From Thermoplasmata archaeon (lineage in GTDB: Archaea > Thermoplasmatota > Thermoplasmata > Lutacidiplasmatales > UBA184), in NCBI GenBank assembly GCA_021828085.1, contig JAKATE010000122.1:1-5752 (forward strand): a stretch of DNA of 5,752 bases. Reading direction: 5' to 3'. Shown one piece after another: positions 1-5,427 of the stretch (positions within the stretch are counted from its first letter, which is position 1; every line of letters starts with the position of its first letter). The notes under the pieces are model-generated. The model was given only the letters and a program-made list of their open reading frames with translations. It did not search any database and was not told the origin of the DNA. A program made the position numbers and the translations under genes.

Positions 1-408
1 TCCGATCTGTAGAAGGAGGTACTTCGACTCGGTGTTCACCGGGGTCCGCCAGAGCCGGGAATCGAGCCAGGTCCCCCCGATCTCCACGCCCCGGTCCTTC
101 CGGCGGATCTCCAGGAACCGGGTCATGCCCGCGACCTGGCCATGGGGCCGGTAGAAGATGGTGAACGGCAGGTCGGTGCCCTCCGCCTGCAGCTGGAGGA
201 GGTCCTGGACGAGGCCCTGCATGGCGGAGGGGGTGTCGTGTTTGCCCGTCCGCATGAACGTCCAGATGTCCGGCGAGCCGCCCGCCTGGAGGAGCCCGGG
301 CAGGTGCTCCATCGATAGCGGGACGAGCGCCACCCAGTGCCCCTGGAGCGTCAGGGGCGGGTGGAAGTTCATCGGAGCTGCGGTGGGTGGGGACGAGTTC
401 GCGGCCAT
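1..408 (-). CDS. GNAT-family N-acetyltransferase (RimJ/RimL, Acetyltransf_3 type), C-terminus cut by the window edge
   Basis: The 136 residues present match the N-terminal two thirds of acetyl-CoA-dependent GNAT transferases of the RimJ/RimL type. An opening strand around LTLQGHWVALVPL is followed by helices, then the central strands GQVAGMTRFLEI and GVEIGGTWLDSRLWRTPVNTESKYLLL. The last segment is the characteristic stretch of this subfamily, usually written as W-x-T-W followed by R-T-x-V/L-N-T-E-x-K. The acyl acceptor cannot be told from sequence; small metabolites and protein N-termini are both known acceptors in the family. I chose the ATG at 408. The stop of the upstream HisIE gene (409-411) abuts it directly (TAGATG), and AGGAAGGGG lies just upstream inside that gene, which suggests translational coupling. 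An internal ATG at 372 is the alternative start and would remove a 12-residue Ser/Pro/Ala leader. The gene continues beyond position 1, so its length is unknown. Confidence 0.88.
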   Translation of the reverse strand, partial: MAANSSPPTAAPMNFHPPLTLQGHWVALVPLSMEHLPGLLQAGGSPDIWTFMRTGKHDTPSAMQGLVQDLLQLQAEGTDLPFTIFYRPHGQVAGMTRFLEIRRKDRGVEIGGTWLDSRLWRTPVNTESKYLLLQIG

Positions 409-1191
409 CTACCCCTTCCTCGCGGAACGTCTACGCGCGGTCGGCGGCGCCCGCGCCTGGCCCCGGCTCCGGCCCCGGGCTCGGGTCTGCGCCCGAGGTC
501 TCGATCGACGGGCCCCGGGTGGACCTGGGAGGACGGGCCGGGGGCTTCCTCGCCCCGCGAGCTCGCCGAAGAGGTCGCTCAACCGGACGTCGGCGGCACC
601 CAGGAGCACGGTGAGATGGTAGAGCAGGTCCGCTCCCTCCCAGGTGATCCCCTTACGGTCGTGCTTCGCCGCCGCGACGATGAGCTCGCTCGCCTCCTCG
701 CCCACCTTCTTCAGCCGCCGGCTCTCGTTCTCGAGGAGCTCGCGGGTGTAGGAGCCCTTGGGAGCGTCCGTGCGACGCGACTCGACCATGGCTTCGAGGC
801 GGTGGAGCACGGGCGCGTTCTGCTCGACCTCCAGGGGCACCGAGTCGCCGAAGCAGCTGCGAGAACCCGTGCGGCAGATCGGCCCGTGCGGGACCACCTT
901 GACCAGCAGCGTGTCCGAGTCGCAGTCCCAGACGGTGGCGACCACGGTCGCGCCGTGGCCGGAGGTCCCACCCTCCCGCCACGCCTCCCCGGTGGGAGGA
1001 CCGAAGAGGACCAGCTCGCGGCGGCGGAGCAAGGCCCGGAACGAGCTCTCGCTGGATCGCCCCAGCATGAGCACGGTCCCGTCCCTGGCGTCCTGAACGA
1101 TCGTGGGCAGCGTGCCCCCTCGCGGGAACCGCGGGCCACGAGCTCGACCGACCGTCGCACCCCCACCCCGCGATGTCCCGACGCTCTTCAC
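409..1191 (-). CDS. hisIE: Bifunctional HisIE-like protein (phosphoribosyl-AMP cyclohydrolase / phosphoribosyl-ATP pyrophosphatase), divergent HisI domain
   Basis: This is a fusion of the two cytoplasmic enzymes that hydrolyse PR-ATP (HisE) and open the ring of PR-AMP (HisI) in histidine synthesis. HisI spans about residues 27-116. It shows PTIVQDARDGTVLML, a W-x-E-G-G-T-S-G-H stretch at 71-79, the metal-binding D-C-D-S-D at 89-93, and the other two zinc cysteines in GPIC (106) and SRSC (113). HisE spans about 125-214, with GSYTRELL, the KKVGEEASEL helix (161-170) and EGADLLYHLTVLL (185-197). Two features are odd. The usual C-H-T-G reads C-R-T-G (Arg107, codon at 871-873), and the segment normally containing A-Y-M-N and F-W-S-R-S-R is not recognisable. 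At 260 residues it exceeds the usual ~200 because of an Arg-rich tail after residue 214, which may be a frameshift product. The start is GTG; no other good start precedes the HisI motifs, and GGGAG lies about 10 bases upstream. The fusion assignment is firm; full HisI activity is uncertain. Confidence 0.87.
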   Translation of the reverse strand: MKSVGTSRGGGATVGRARGPRFPRGGTLPTIVQDARDGTVLMLGRSSESSFRALLRRRELVLFGPPTGEAWREGGTSGHGATVVATVWDCDSDTLLVKVVPHGPICRTGSRSCFGDSVPLEVEQNAPVLHRLEAMVESRRTDAPKGSYTRELLENESRRLKKVGEEASELIVAAAKHDRKGITWEGADLLYHLTVLLGAADVRLSDLFGELAGRGSPRPVLPGPPGARRSRPRAQTRARGRSRGQARAPPTARRRSARKG

Positions 1192-1229
1192 GGGCGCACT
1201 CCCAGAACTAGAGAGGGAGGACAGGCCAT
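1188..1229 (-). other. Possible 13-codon leader ORF overlapping the hisIE start
   Basis: On the minus strand an ATG at 1229, preceded by GGAGAGG, opens 13 codons (MACPPSLVLGVRP). They end in a TGA that overlaps the GTG of hisIE by four bases (GTGA). It contains no His residues, so it is not a classical his attenuator peptide. A short open frame of this kind arises easily by chance in GC-rich DNA. The rest of the hisD-hisIE spacer (1192-1292) shows nothing else I can name. Confidence 0.2.
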
Positions 1230-1292
1230 GACCTCTCCGATGGAACGTTCGCTCCGTTGGGGCCCCCCGGAGGTCGGGCGGGGCGGCGGGAC

Positions 1293-2663
1293 CTACCCAC
1301 GACGCCTCCGCGACCGTGTCCCCGGATGGGTGCCGGACGAGGGGGAGGGGGCGGTGGGAGCGGAAGGAGGGGAGGGCGCCGTCGCCGGGTTCGGTTCCCA
1401 GGGGCGGGTGCGCGCGCGCATGGCCTCCGCGTTCGCCCTCATCCCCTCGGCCTCCGCGATCACCGATCCCACGGGGGCGAGGGAGAGGGCGTCGGCGTGG
1501 GTCAGCCGTTGGGAGGAGGTCCAGCGTCCGAACTCAAAGGTGGTGAGGCCGCTCGCGAAGTGCGCGGCCCCTTCCACGGGAAGCACGTGGTTCGTCCCGG
1601 TGACGTAGTCCCCGAAGGCGACCGAGCTCCACGGTCCCAGGAAGAGCGCTCCGCACGGGGGAGGGTCGCGTTCCCAGCTTGCGAGGTCCTCGAGGCAGAC
1701 GAAGAGGATCTCCGGAGCCACCGCTTCCGCAAAGCGCCGGGCCTCCGCGAGGTCCTTGGCCACCCAGATCTCGACCTGGGCCTCGGTCTCGGGGGAAGGG
1801 AGGTCCCGTTCGAGCCGACGCGCGAAGGTCTCGGCGAGCCCTCCGCCGAGCACCACCACGCGGGCCCGGGAGTCGGCCCCGTGCTCCACCTGCGCGAGGG
1901 TCTCCCGTACGAGGAGGTCGAAGGGGGCCGAACGGTCGAAGAGAAGGAGCGACTCGGACGGCCCCGCGAGGGTGTCGATGCCCACCTCTCCCATGACGAT
2001 CCGCTTCGCGCTCGTGAAGTACCGGTTGCCCGGCCCGACGAGCTTGTCGACCTTGGGCACGCTCGCCGTGCCGTAGGCGAAGGCTCCGGCGGCCACCGCA
2101 CCACCGAGCAGGAAGATCCGGTCCACTCCCGCGAGCCGGGCGGCGGTCGCGACCGCCGGGGATAGCCCGTCCGCCTCCCCCTTCTGGGGCGGGGTGGCGA
2201 GGAAGATCTCCGGGACCCCGGCGACCTTCGCCGGCACCGCGGTCATGAGCACGGTGGACGGGCTCGGGAACTTCCCTCCCGGAACGTAGACCCCGACGCG
2301 CCGGACGGGGCGGAAGCGCAATCCGAGGACCGAACCCCCGGGGAGCCGTCGCTCGATCACCGGCGGATGCTGCGCGGTGTGGAAGGCGCGGATGCGCTCG
2401 GCGGCGGTGGAAAGGGCCTGGCGGACGGGTGTCGAGGTCCGCGCGTCGGCCCGCTCCCAGGCCTCCCGGCTGACCCGGAGCGCCCCGCCCCACCCGTCGA
2501 GCTCCTGCTCGAGGCGCCGGAGCGCGCCATCGCCCTCCCGACGTATCGACTCCAGCACGGGGCGGACCCGGCCGGCGGTCGCTTCCAGGGTCGCGTGGTA
2601 GGCACGACGCTCCTCCTCCATCGAGGCCAGGGCGGCGGGCCCGAGGGGACGGACCGCGATCAC
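1293..2663 (-). CDS. hisD: HisD-family protein (histidinol dehydrogenase), with two key His residues substituted
   Basis: The HisD family carries out the two-step NAD-dependent oxidation of L-histidinol to histidine as a zinc-dependent dimer. Family blocks occur in order: FHTAQ (94-98), GVYVPGG (124-130), PKVDKLVGPGN (203-213), GIDTLAGPSES (228-238), AQVEHGADS (257-265), GDYVTGTNHVLP (351-362) and EGMRAN (406-411). Compared with E. coli HisD, zinc ligands Gln258, His261 and Asp352 are kept, and so are His359, Glu318 and Glu406. Catalytic His327 is Ile here (residue 319, codon 1707-1709; family A-P-E-H-L reads A-P-E-I-L), and zinc ligand His419 is Asn (residue 411, codon 1431-1433). Canonical histidinol dehydrogenase activity is therefore in doubt. 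I chose GTG at 2663 because GGAGGG (2668-2673) sits at proper spacing and the homology begins there. An in-frame ATG at 2759 would add 32 unlikely residues. The 456-residue length is slightly above the usual ~430 because of a Pro/Ser/Arg-rich tail after about 420. Family membership is near certain; the reaction is not. Confidence 0.9.
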   Translation of the reverse strand: MIAVRPLGPAALASMEEERRAYHATLEATAGRVRPVLESIRREGDGALRRLEQELDGWGGALRVSREAWERADARTSTPVRQALSTAAERIRAFHTAQHPPVIERRLPGGSVLGLRFRPVRRVGVYVPGGKFPSPSTVLMTAVPAKVAGVPEIFLATPPQKGEADGLSPAVATAARLAGVDRIFLLGGAVAAGAFAYGTASVPKVDKLVGPGNRYFTSAKRIVMGEVGIDTLAGPSESLLLFDRSAPFDLLVRETLAQVEHGADSRARVVVLGGGLAETFARRLERDLPSPETEAQVEIWVAKDLAEARRFAEAVAPEILFVCLEDLASWERDPPPCGALFLGPWSSVAFGDYVTGTNHVLPVEGAAHFASGLTTFEFGRWTSSQRLTHADALSLAPVGSVIAEAEGMRANAEAMRARTRPWEPNPATAPSPPSAPTAPSPSSGTHPGTRSRRRRG

Positions 2664-2710
2664 AGGACCCTCCGCACGAGAGCAGAGGTCGGGACCACGG
2701 TCCGGATCAT
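2660..2710 (-). other. Possible 16-codon leader ORF overlapping the hisD start
   Basis: An ATG at 2710 on the minus strand is preceded by a strong Shine-Dalgarno sequence, GGGAGG (complement of 2718-2723), seven bases away. It opens 16 codons (MIRTVVPTSALVRRVL) whose TGA overlaps the hisD GTG by four bases (GTGA). The arrangement resembles a translationally coupled leader ORF. There are no His codons, so it is not a histidine attenuator of the enteric kind. An alternative reading is that it is an out-of-frame remnant of a hisD N-terminus. Confidence 0.3.
2668..2673 (-). promoter_or_regulatory. Shine-Dalgarno site of hisD
   Basis: Read on the minus strand this is GGAGGG, four bases before the GTG at 2663. 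It decides the hisD start in favour of 2663 over the in-frame ATG at 2759, and it lies inside the short leader ORF. Confidence 0.65.
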
Positions 2711-2776
2711 CGAGCAGCCTCCCACGTGAACGAGAGGGTCCCCAGGACCGGGGGAACATAGAGACGGCCGGACCCC

Positions 2777-2832
2777 GGACGGGGAGCTGGGAACAGGGAA
2801 CTAGGAACAGAGAGCTGGGAACGGGGAGCGCG
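2777..2832. repeat. Degenerate heptanucleotide tandem repeat, consensus GAACNGG
   Basis: Eight consecutive 7-base units can be laid out: GGACGGG, GAGCTGG, GAACAGG, GAACTAG, GAACAGA, GAGCTGG, GAACGGG and GAGCGCG. The middle six also read as three 14-base units (2784-2797, 2798-2811, 2812-2825), of which the first and third differ at one position. The array lies 110-170 bases upstream of the hisD start. Short tandemly repeated heptamers are known in bacterial intergenic DNA, notably in cyanobacteria; whether this array has any role is unknown. Confidence 0.75.
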
Positions 2833-2867
2833 TCGGGTCAAGCTCCCCGACGTCCCCCGGAGGGGAC
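2831..2867. other. Two abutting perfect GC hairpins
   Basis: CGTCGGG at 2831-2837 pairs with CCCGACG at 2846-2852 across an 8-base loop. GTCCCC at 2852-2857 pairs with GGGGAC at 2862-2867 across a CGGA tetraloop. They share base 2852, so the two stems are nearly coaxial. They follow the heptamer array directly. Without a T-run they do not look like a standard intrinsic terminator. A leader-RNA structure or a protein site is possible; chance is also possible at this GC content. Confidence 0.45.
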
Positions 2868-2902
2868 CACCCACCGCAGGTCAGCGCCCTGGTCCCACCG
2901 CT

Positions 2903-2917
2903 GGGGCGGTCCGCCCC
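2903..2917. other. Short GC hairpin
   Basis: GGGGCG (2903-2908) pairs with CGCCCC (2912-2917) over a 3-base loop, and flanking CTGG/CCAG (2901-2904 and 2919-2922) offers an alternative pairing. It lies about 35 bases before the promoter-like box at 2953. Its role is unknown. Confidence 0.35.
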
Positions 2918-2949
2918 TCCAGTATTCCAGCGCGCGGCGGCGGACCTGT

Positions 2950-2963
2950 GCGTATAAGTACGC
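2950..2963 (+). promoter_or_regulatory. Promoter-like AT box (TATAAGTA) inside a dyad
   Basis: TATAAGTA at 2953-2960 is the most AT-rich spot in a long GC-rich stretch. It lies within an inverted repeat, GCGTA-TAAG-TACGC (2950-2963). As an archaeal TATA box its centre is about 27 bases before the GTG at 2984, the usual spacing for a leaderless transcript. As a bacterial -10 (TATAAG) it lacks a good -35. It would drive the plus-strand gene ending at 3853. The dyad could be an operator. Confidence 0.45.
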
Positions 2964-3166
2964 TGTACCCGGTCCATTTTCCTGTGACCCCGAAACGGGC
3001 CGCCAGGACCGTACCCGCTCCTGGGCGCACCCGGCTTCGTCCGGCCTTCCGCCCATCCTCCGTACCTCAGGGACGGACGCTCTACCGTGGCCGGGCCGCG
3101 CACCCCGCGCCCCACCGCGACCCTCGGGCGCACCGAGCCCCTCGAGCCAAGGTCCCTCCGCCCGCG

Positions 3167-3853
3167 GTGGGCCTCAGCGTCGCGCGGGCGCGAGTTCGCG
3201 ACGCGCCCTGGGAGGCCGCGCACTGGATCGAGCTCGCGGACATCCTCTACCGCCGAGGAGAGTTCGACCTTGCGGCGAAGGCCTATCGGCGCGTCCAGGA
3301 GCTCGTTTCGGGAGGCGCCGCCCACCCTCGGGGCTCTTCGGGCGCTCCCCACCCCGCGCCGATGGCGGACCCGCCGGAGCCCAGGTCCTCGCCCGCCCCC
3401 GAGGGAGGGCCGACCCCCGAGCCCGTCGCAACCCCGAAGGTTCCGATCATCACCAGCGCCACCGGGCAGACGCGGGCCGTCCGGTTGCCCGGCACGAACA
3501 TCCTCGTCGCAGTCACCGGCCTCACCCCGTCCGCCTCGTCACTGCCTCCCCCGAGGCATCTCCGAACGCCGGAGGAGGCCTCGGACCGTCCCCGCGGCTC
3601 CGCCCCCTCTCCGCCGACGCCCTCCGGGTCCGCCCCAGCTCCCACCCCCTCCCCGTCCCGCCGCCGCCTCGAGCCGGGGTCCCCTCCCGACGCGCGGGTC
3701 CGTACCGGGCTGGAACAGGACATGCTGCGCTTCCTGCAGATCTTCGACCGGCCGCCCGCCCCCTCCGAGGATGGCAAGAAGCGTGCCGCGAAGGAAGGCT
3801 CGAGAGAAGAGGGCGCGGCGACCGGGGGCGCGGAGCCGCCCACCTCGAAGTAG
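3167..3853 (+). CDS. Uncharacterised TPR-like protein with Pro/Ser-rich linkers
   Basis: I do not recognise this protein as a named family. From the chosen start it has 228 residues. Residues 15-48 (W-E-A-A-H-W-I-E-L-A-D-I-L-Y-R-R-G-E-F-D-L-A and onward to Y-R-R-V-Q-E-L) fit one tetratricopeptide repeat, a helix pair that usually binds protein partners. A Pro-rich linker follows. Residues 92-121 form a compact, possibly beta-rich island (VPIITSATG, RAVRLPGTNILVAVTGL). A second Pro/Ser linker runs to about 175, then a short amphipathic helix (GLEQDMLRFLQIFDRPP, 181-197) and a Lys/Glu-rich tail. There is no signal peptide or membrane segment. The start is uncertain. GTG 3167 was chosen because coding-like third-base bias and composition begin there, but it lacks a Shine-Dalgarno site. 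In-frame GTGs at 2984 (leaderless spacing from the TATA-like box) and 2948 are alternatives that add basic, low-complexity sequence. It was judged a real gene from its GC3 pattern and helix islands. Confidence 0.68.
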   Translation: MGLSVARARVRDAPWEAAHWIELADILYRRGEFDLAAKAYRRVQELVSGGAAHPRGSSGAPHPAPMADPPEPRSSPAPEGGPTPEPVATPKVPIITSATGQTRAVRLPGTNILVAVTGLTPSASSLPPPRHLRTPEEASDRPRGSAPSPPTPSGSAPAPTPSPSRRRLEPGSPPDARVRTGLEQDMLRFLQIFDRPPAPSEDGKKRAAKEGSREEGAATGGAEPPTSK

Positions 3854-3936
3854 TTGGGAAGGACTCCCCCGGCGAGAGGACCTGCCGAACGGGTCCGTCG
3901 GCCTTATGGCTCGGACCTGATGCGAGGGCCAGTCCC

Positions 3937-4662
3937 ATGACCAAGTCCAACGACAAGCCTCCCCGCGCGCCCGCCCCTCGCCGAAGCGGCTCGACGGATC
4001 CGGGGGCCGCGACCTCCGCCTACGTCCGAGAGGTCGAGAAGGACCGGGAGCTGAAGGACCGGTTCATGGCCACGCAGCCGGAGAGCCCCTTCTCGGAGGC
4101 GAACCTCCCGTTCCACGGACTGAAGTACTTCCCGGTCGACCCGAAGTGGAGGCTCGAGGCGCGCTTCCAGGAGGCCAAGGGCTCGCCCGAGGTCTTCCTC
4201 CGCACCAGCGAGGACGGCCACGCCTCGATGCGGAAGCTCGGGAAGCTGTCCATCCAGCATGCCGGGAAGAAGTACGACCTCTCCCTGTTCCACGCGGGGC
4301 CCCAGGCCGGGAACATCGCGTTCCTGCCCTTCCGGGACATGACGAGCGGGAAGGAGAGCTTCGGACCGGGACGGTACCTGAACCTCGAGCTCAAGGAAGG
4401 CAACGAGTACATCGTGGACTTCAACCAGGCGTTCAACCCCTACTGCGCCTACGTGAGCGGGTACGAGTGCCCCTTCCCCCCGGTCGACAACGACCTGCAC
4501 CTGCCCGTGCGGGCGGGCGAGAAGGCGTACGACCCCACGAACAACCCCGCCTCTCCCGAGGAGGCCATCCGGCTTCTCACGCTCCGCTTCCGGGAACGGC
4601 TCACGGCCCGCAAGGCCGAGTCGAAGGCGCACGGCCATTCGCCCGAGAAGGAGGACGCGTGA
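3937..4662 (+). CDS. DUF1684 family protein
   Basis: This 241-residue protein belongs to DUF1684, a widespread family without an established function. After a disordered N-terminus of about 28 residues and a charged helix, the hallmark blocks occur in order: SPFS and F-H-G-L-K-Y-F-P-V-D (50-68); F-R-D-M-T-S-G-K-E-S-F-G-P-G-R-Y-L (132-148); D-F-N-Q-A-F-N-P-Y-C-A-Y (161-172); C-P-F-P-P-V-D-N-D-L (178-187) and R-A-G-E-K (192-196). The N-P-x-C-A and C-P-x-P-P-x-x-N cysteines (170, 178) are the conserved pair. There is no signal peptide or membrane helix, so it is likely cytosolic. It represents the short form of the family, lacking the extra N-terminal region of longer bacterial members. The ATG at 3937 has GAGGG eight bases upstream. 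Its TGA overlaps the start of the following dehydrogenase (GTGA), so the two are translationally coupled. A link to the oxidoreductase is inference only. Confidence 0.9.
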   Translation: MTKSNDKPPRAPAPRRSGSTDPGAATSAYVREVEKDRELKDRFMATQPESPFSEANLPFHGLKYFPVDPKWRLEARFQEAKGSPEVFLRTSEDGHASMRKLGKLSIQHAGKKYDLSLFHAGPQAGNIAFLPFRDMTSGKESFGPGRYLNLELKEGNEYIVDFNQAFNPYCAYVSGYECPFPPVDNDLHLPVRAGEKAYDPTNNPASPEEAIRLLTLRFRERLTARKAESKAHGHSPEKEDA

Positions 4663-5414
4663 GCGCACCCACCCCCCTTCCCTCCGACCGTTCCATCGTC
4701 GTCACCGGTGGCGCGAGCGGGATCGGCCTCGCGGTCACGAACCTGCTTCTCTCCGAAGGGGTCCCCGTGGCCGTCCTCGACCGTGACGCTTCCGCGCTCG
4801 CCCGTCTGCGCGACCGGCACCCCGGAGCGCGCCTCCTGACCCAGGAGGTCAGCGTGACCGACGCGGCCGCCGTCGACCGTGCGGTCGAGCGGGCCGCCAA
4901 GGAGCTCGCCCCTCTCTGGGGGGTCGTGACCTGCGCCGGCATCGTCCGGGACCGGACCATCCTGAAGATGACCGAGGAGGACTGGCGCGCCGTCCTCGAC
5001 GTGAACCTCTCGGGGACCTTCTTCGCCCTCCGCGCCGGCGCGCTCCGCATGAAGGAGCTCGGGGGAGGTCGCATGGTCGCGATCGCCTCCATCGTCGGGC
5101 TGAGGGGAGGGTTCGGGCAGGCGAACTACGCCGCGAGCAAGGCGGGGGTGGTGGCCGTCGTCGAGACCGCCGCGCGCGAGTTCGGCAAGCACGGGATCAC
5201 GGTGAACGCCATCGCCCCGGGGTTCGTCCGAACCCCGATGACGGCGAAGTACGGCGAGACGCTCGAGGAGGCGTGCAAGGCGGAGAGCCCCCTGGGCACC
5301 GTCTGCGAGCCCGAGGACATCGCGCGGTCCGTCCGCTACCTCCTCTCCCCCGAAGCCGGGCACATCACCGGCGTGGTCCTCCGCGTCGACGGTGGACAGG
5401 CGATCGGGGCCTGA
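4659..5414 (+). CDS. Classical short-chain dehydrogenase/reductase, FabG-like
   Basis: This 251-residue cytosolic NAD(P)-dependent oxidoreductase shows every classical SDR motif. The cofactor loop TGGASGIG is at 16-23, and Asp41 ends the second strand (VAVLDRD), a sign of NAD(H) over NADP(H) preference. T-C-A-G (91-94) stands in place of N-N-A-G. The catalytic residues are Asn116, Ser144, Tyr157 and Lys161 (YAASK), followed by NAIAPGFVRTPM. It ends in the usual dinucleotide-fold tail with R-V-D-G-G. The closest general type is 3-oxoacyl-ACP reductase (FabG), but this fold acts on many alcohols and ketones and the substrate cannot be read from sequence. The start GTG at 4659 overlaps the upstream stop by four bases, with AAGGAGG just before it; the frame is open further upstream but without homology. 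Asp41 and the absence of the Arg found in NADPH-type FabG loops (TGASRGIG) argue against a standard fatty-acid-synthesis FabG. Confidence 0.95.
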   Translation: MSAPTPLPSDRSIVVTGGASGIGLAVTNLLLSEGVPVAVLDRDASALARLRDRHPGARLLTQEVSVTDAAAVDRAVERAAKELAPLWGVVTCAGIVRDRTILKMTEEDWRAVLDVNLSGTFFALRAGALRMKELGGGRMVAIASIVGLRGGFGQANYAASKAGVVAVVETAAREFGKHGITVNAIAPGFVRTPMTAKYGETLEEACKAESPLGTVCEPEDIARSVRYLLSPEAGHITGVVLRVDGGQAIGA

Positions 5415-5427
5415 GGTTCCCCCTCGA

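Larger units (their letters stand above)
2664..3166. other. Intergenic region between divergent units, no full-size gene seen
   Basis: No convincing full-size protein gene is visible in these ~500 bases. Several frames stay open, but only because stops are rare in GC-rich DNA. Their translations are Arg/Pro/His-rich and nearly free of acidic residues. I see no tRNA (no T-arm consensus on either strand) and no rRNA. The stretch holds the hisD leader ORF, a heptanucleotide repeat, three hairpins and an AT-rich promoter box, all listed separately. No clear promoter for hisD was found; TCTATG read on the minus strand around 2757-2762 is the only AT-rich spot on that side. Confidence 0.6.

Noticed and set aside
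337..1608. Long plus-strand open frame, including an ATG at 1228 with GGGAGGA eight bases upstream
   Set aside because: It lies antisense to hisIE and the hisD tail, whose protein motifs are unmistakable. Its translation is low-complexity Arg/Gly/Pro, and long open antisense frames are expected at this GC content.
1257..2165. Large plus-strand open frame over hisD
   Set aside because: It is antisense to conserved HisD blocks and has no domain-like sequence.
2777..2832. CRISPR-like array
   Set aside because: The units are 7 bases in direct tandem without spacers, so this is a simple tandem repeat.
2831..2950. Possible tRNA or other known structured RNA in the hairpin region
   Set aside because: There is no T-arm GTTCRAATC-like sequence, no cloverleaf closes on either strand, and no known RNA family could be recognised.
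3283..3843. Minus-strand open frame opposite the TPR-like gene
   Set aside because: Its translation is Gly/Ser/Arg-rich without helices or motifs, whereas the plus frame has a TPR-like segment and better third-base bias.
4146..4658. Upstream extension of the SDR frame inside the DUF1684 gene
   Set aside because: SDR homology starts at 4659 with a good ribosome-binding site. The upstream part is an out-of-frame reading of DUF1684.
3904..4668. Minus-strand open frame opposite the DUF1684 gene
   Set aside because: The plus strand carries clear DUF1684 motifs, so this is an antisense shadow.
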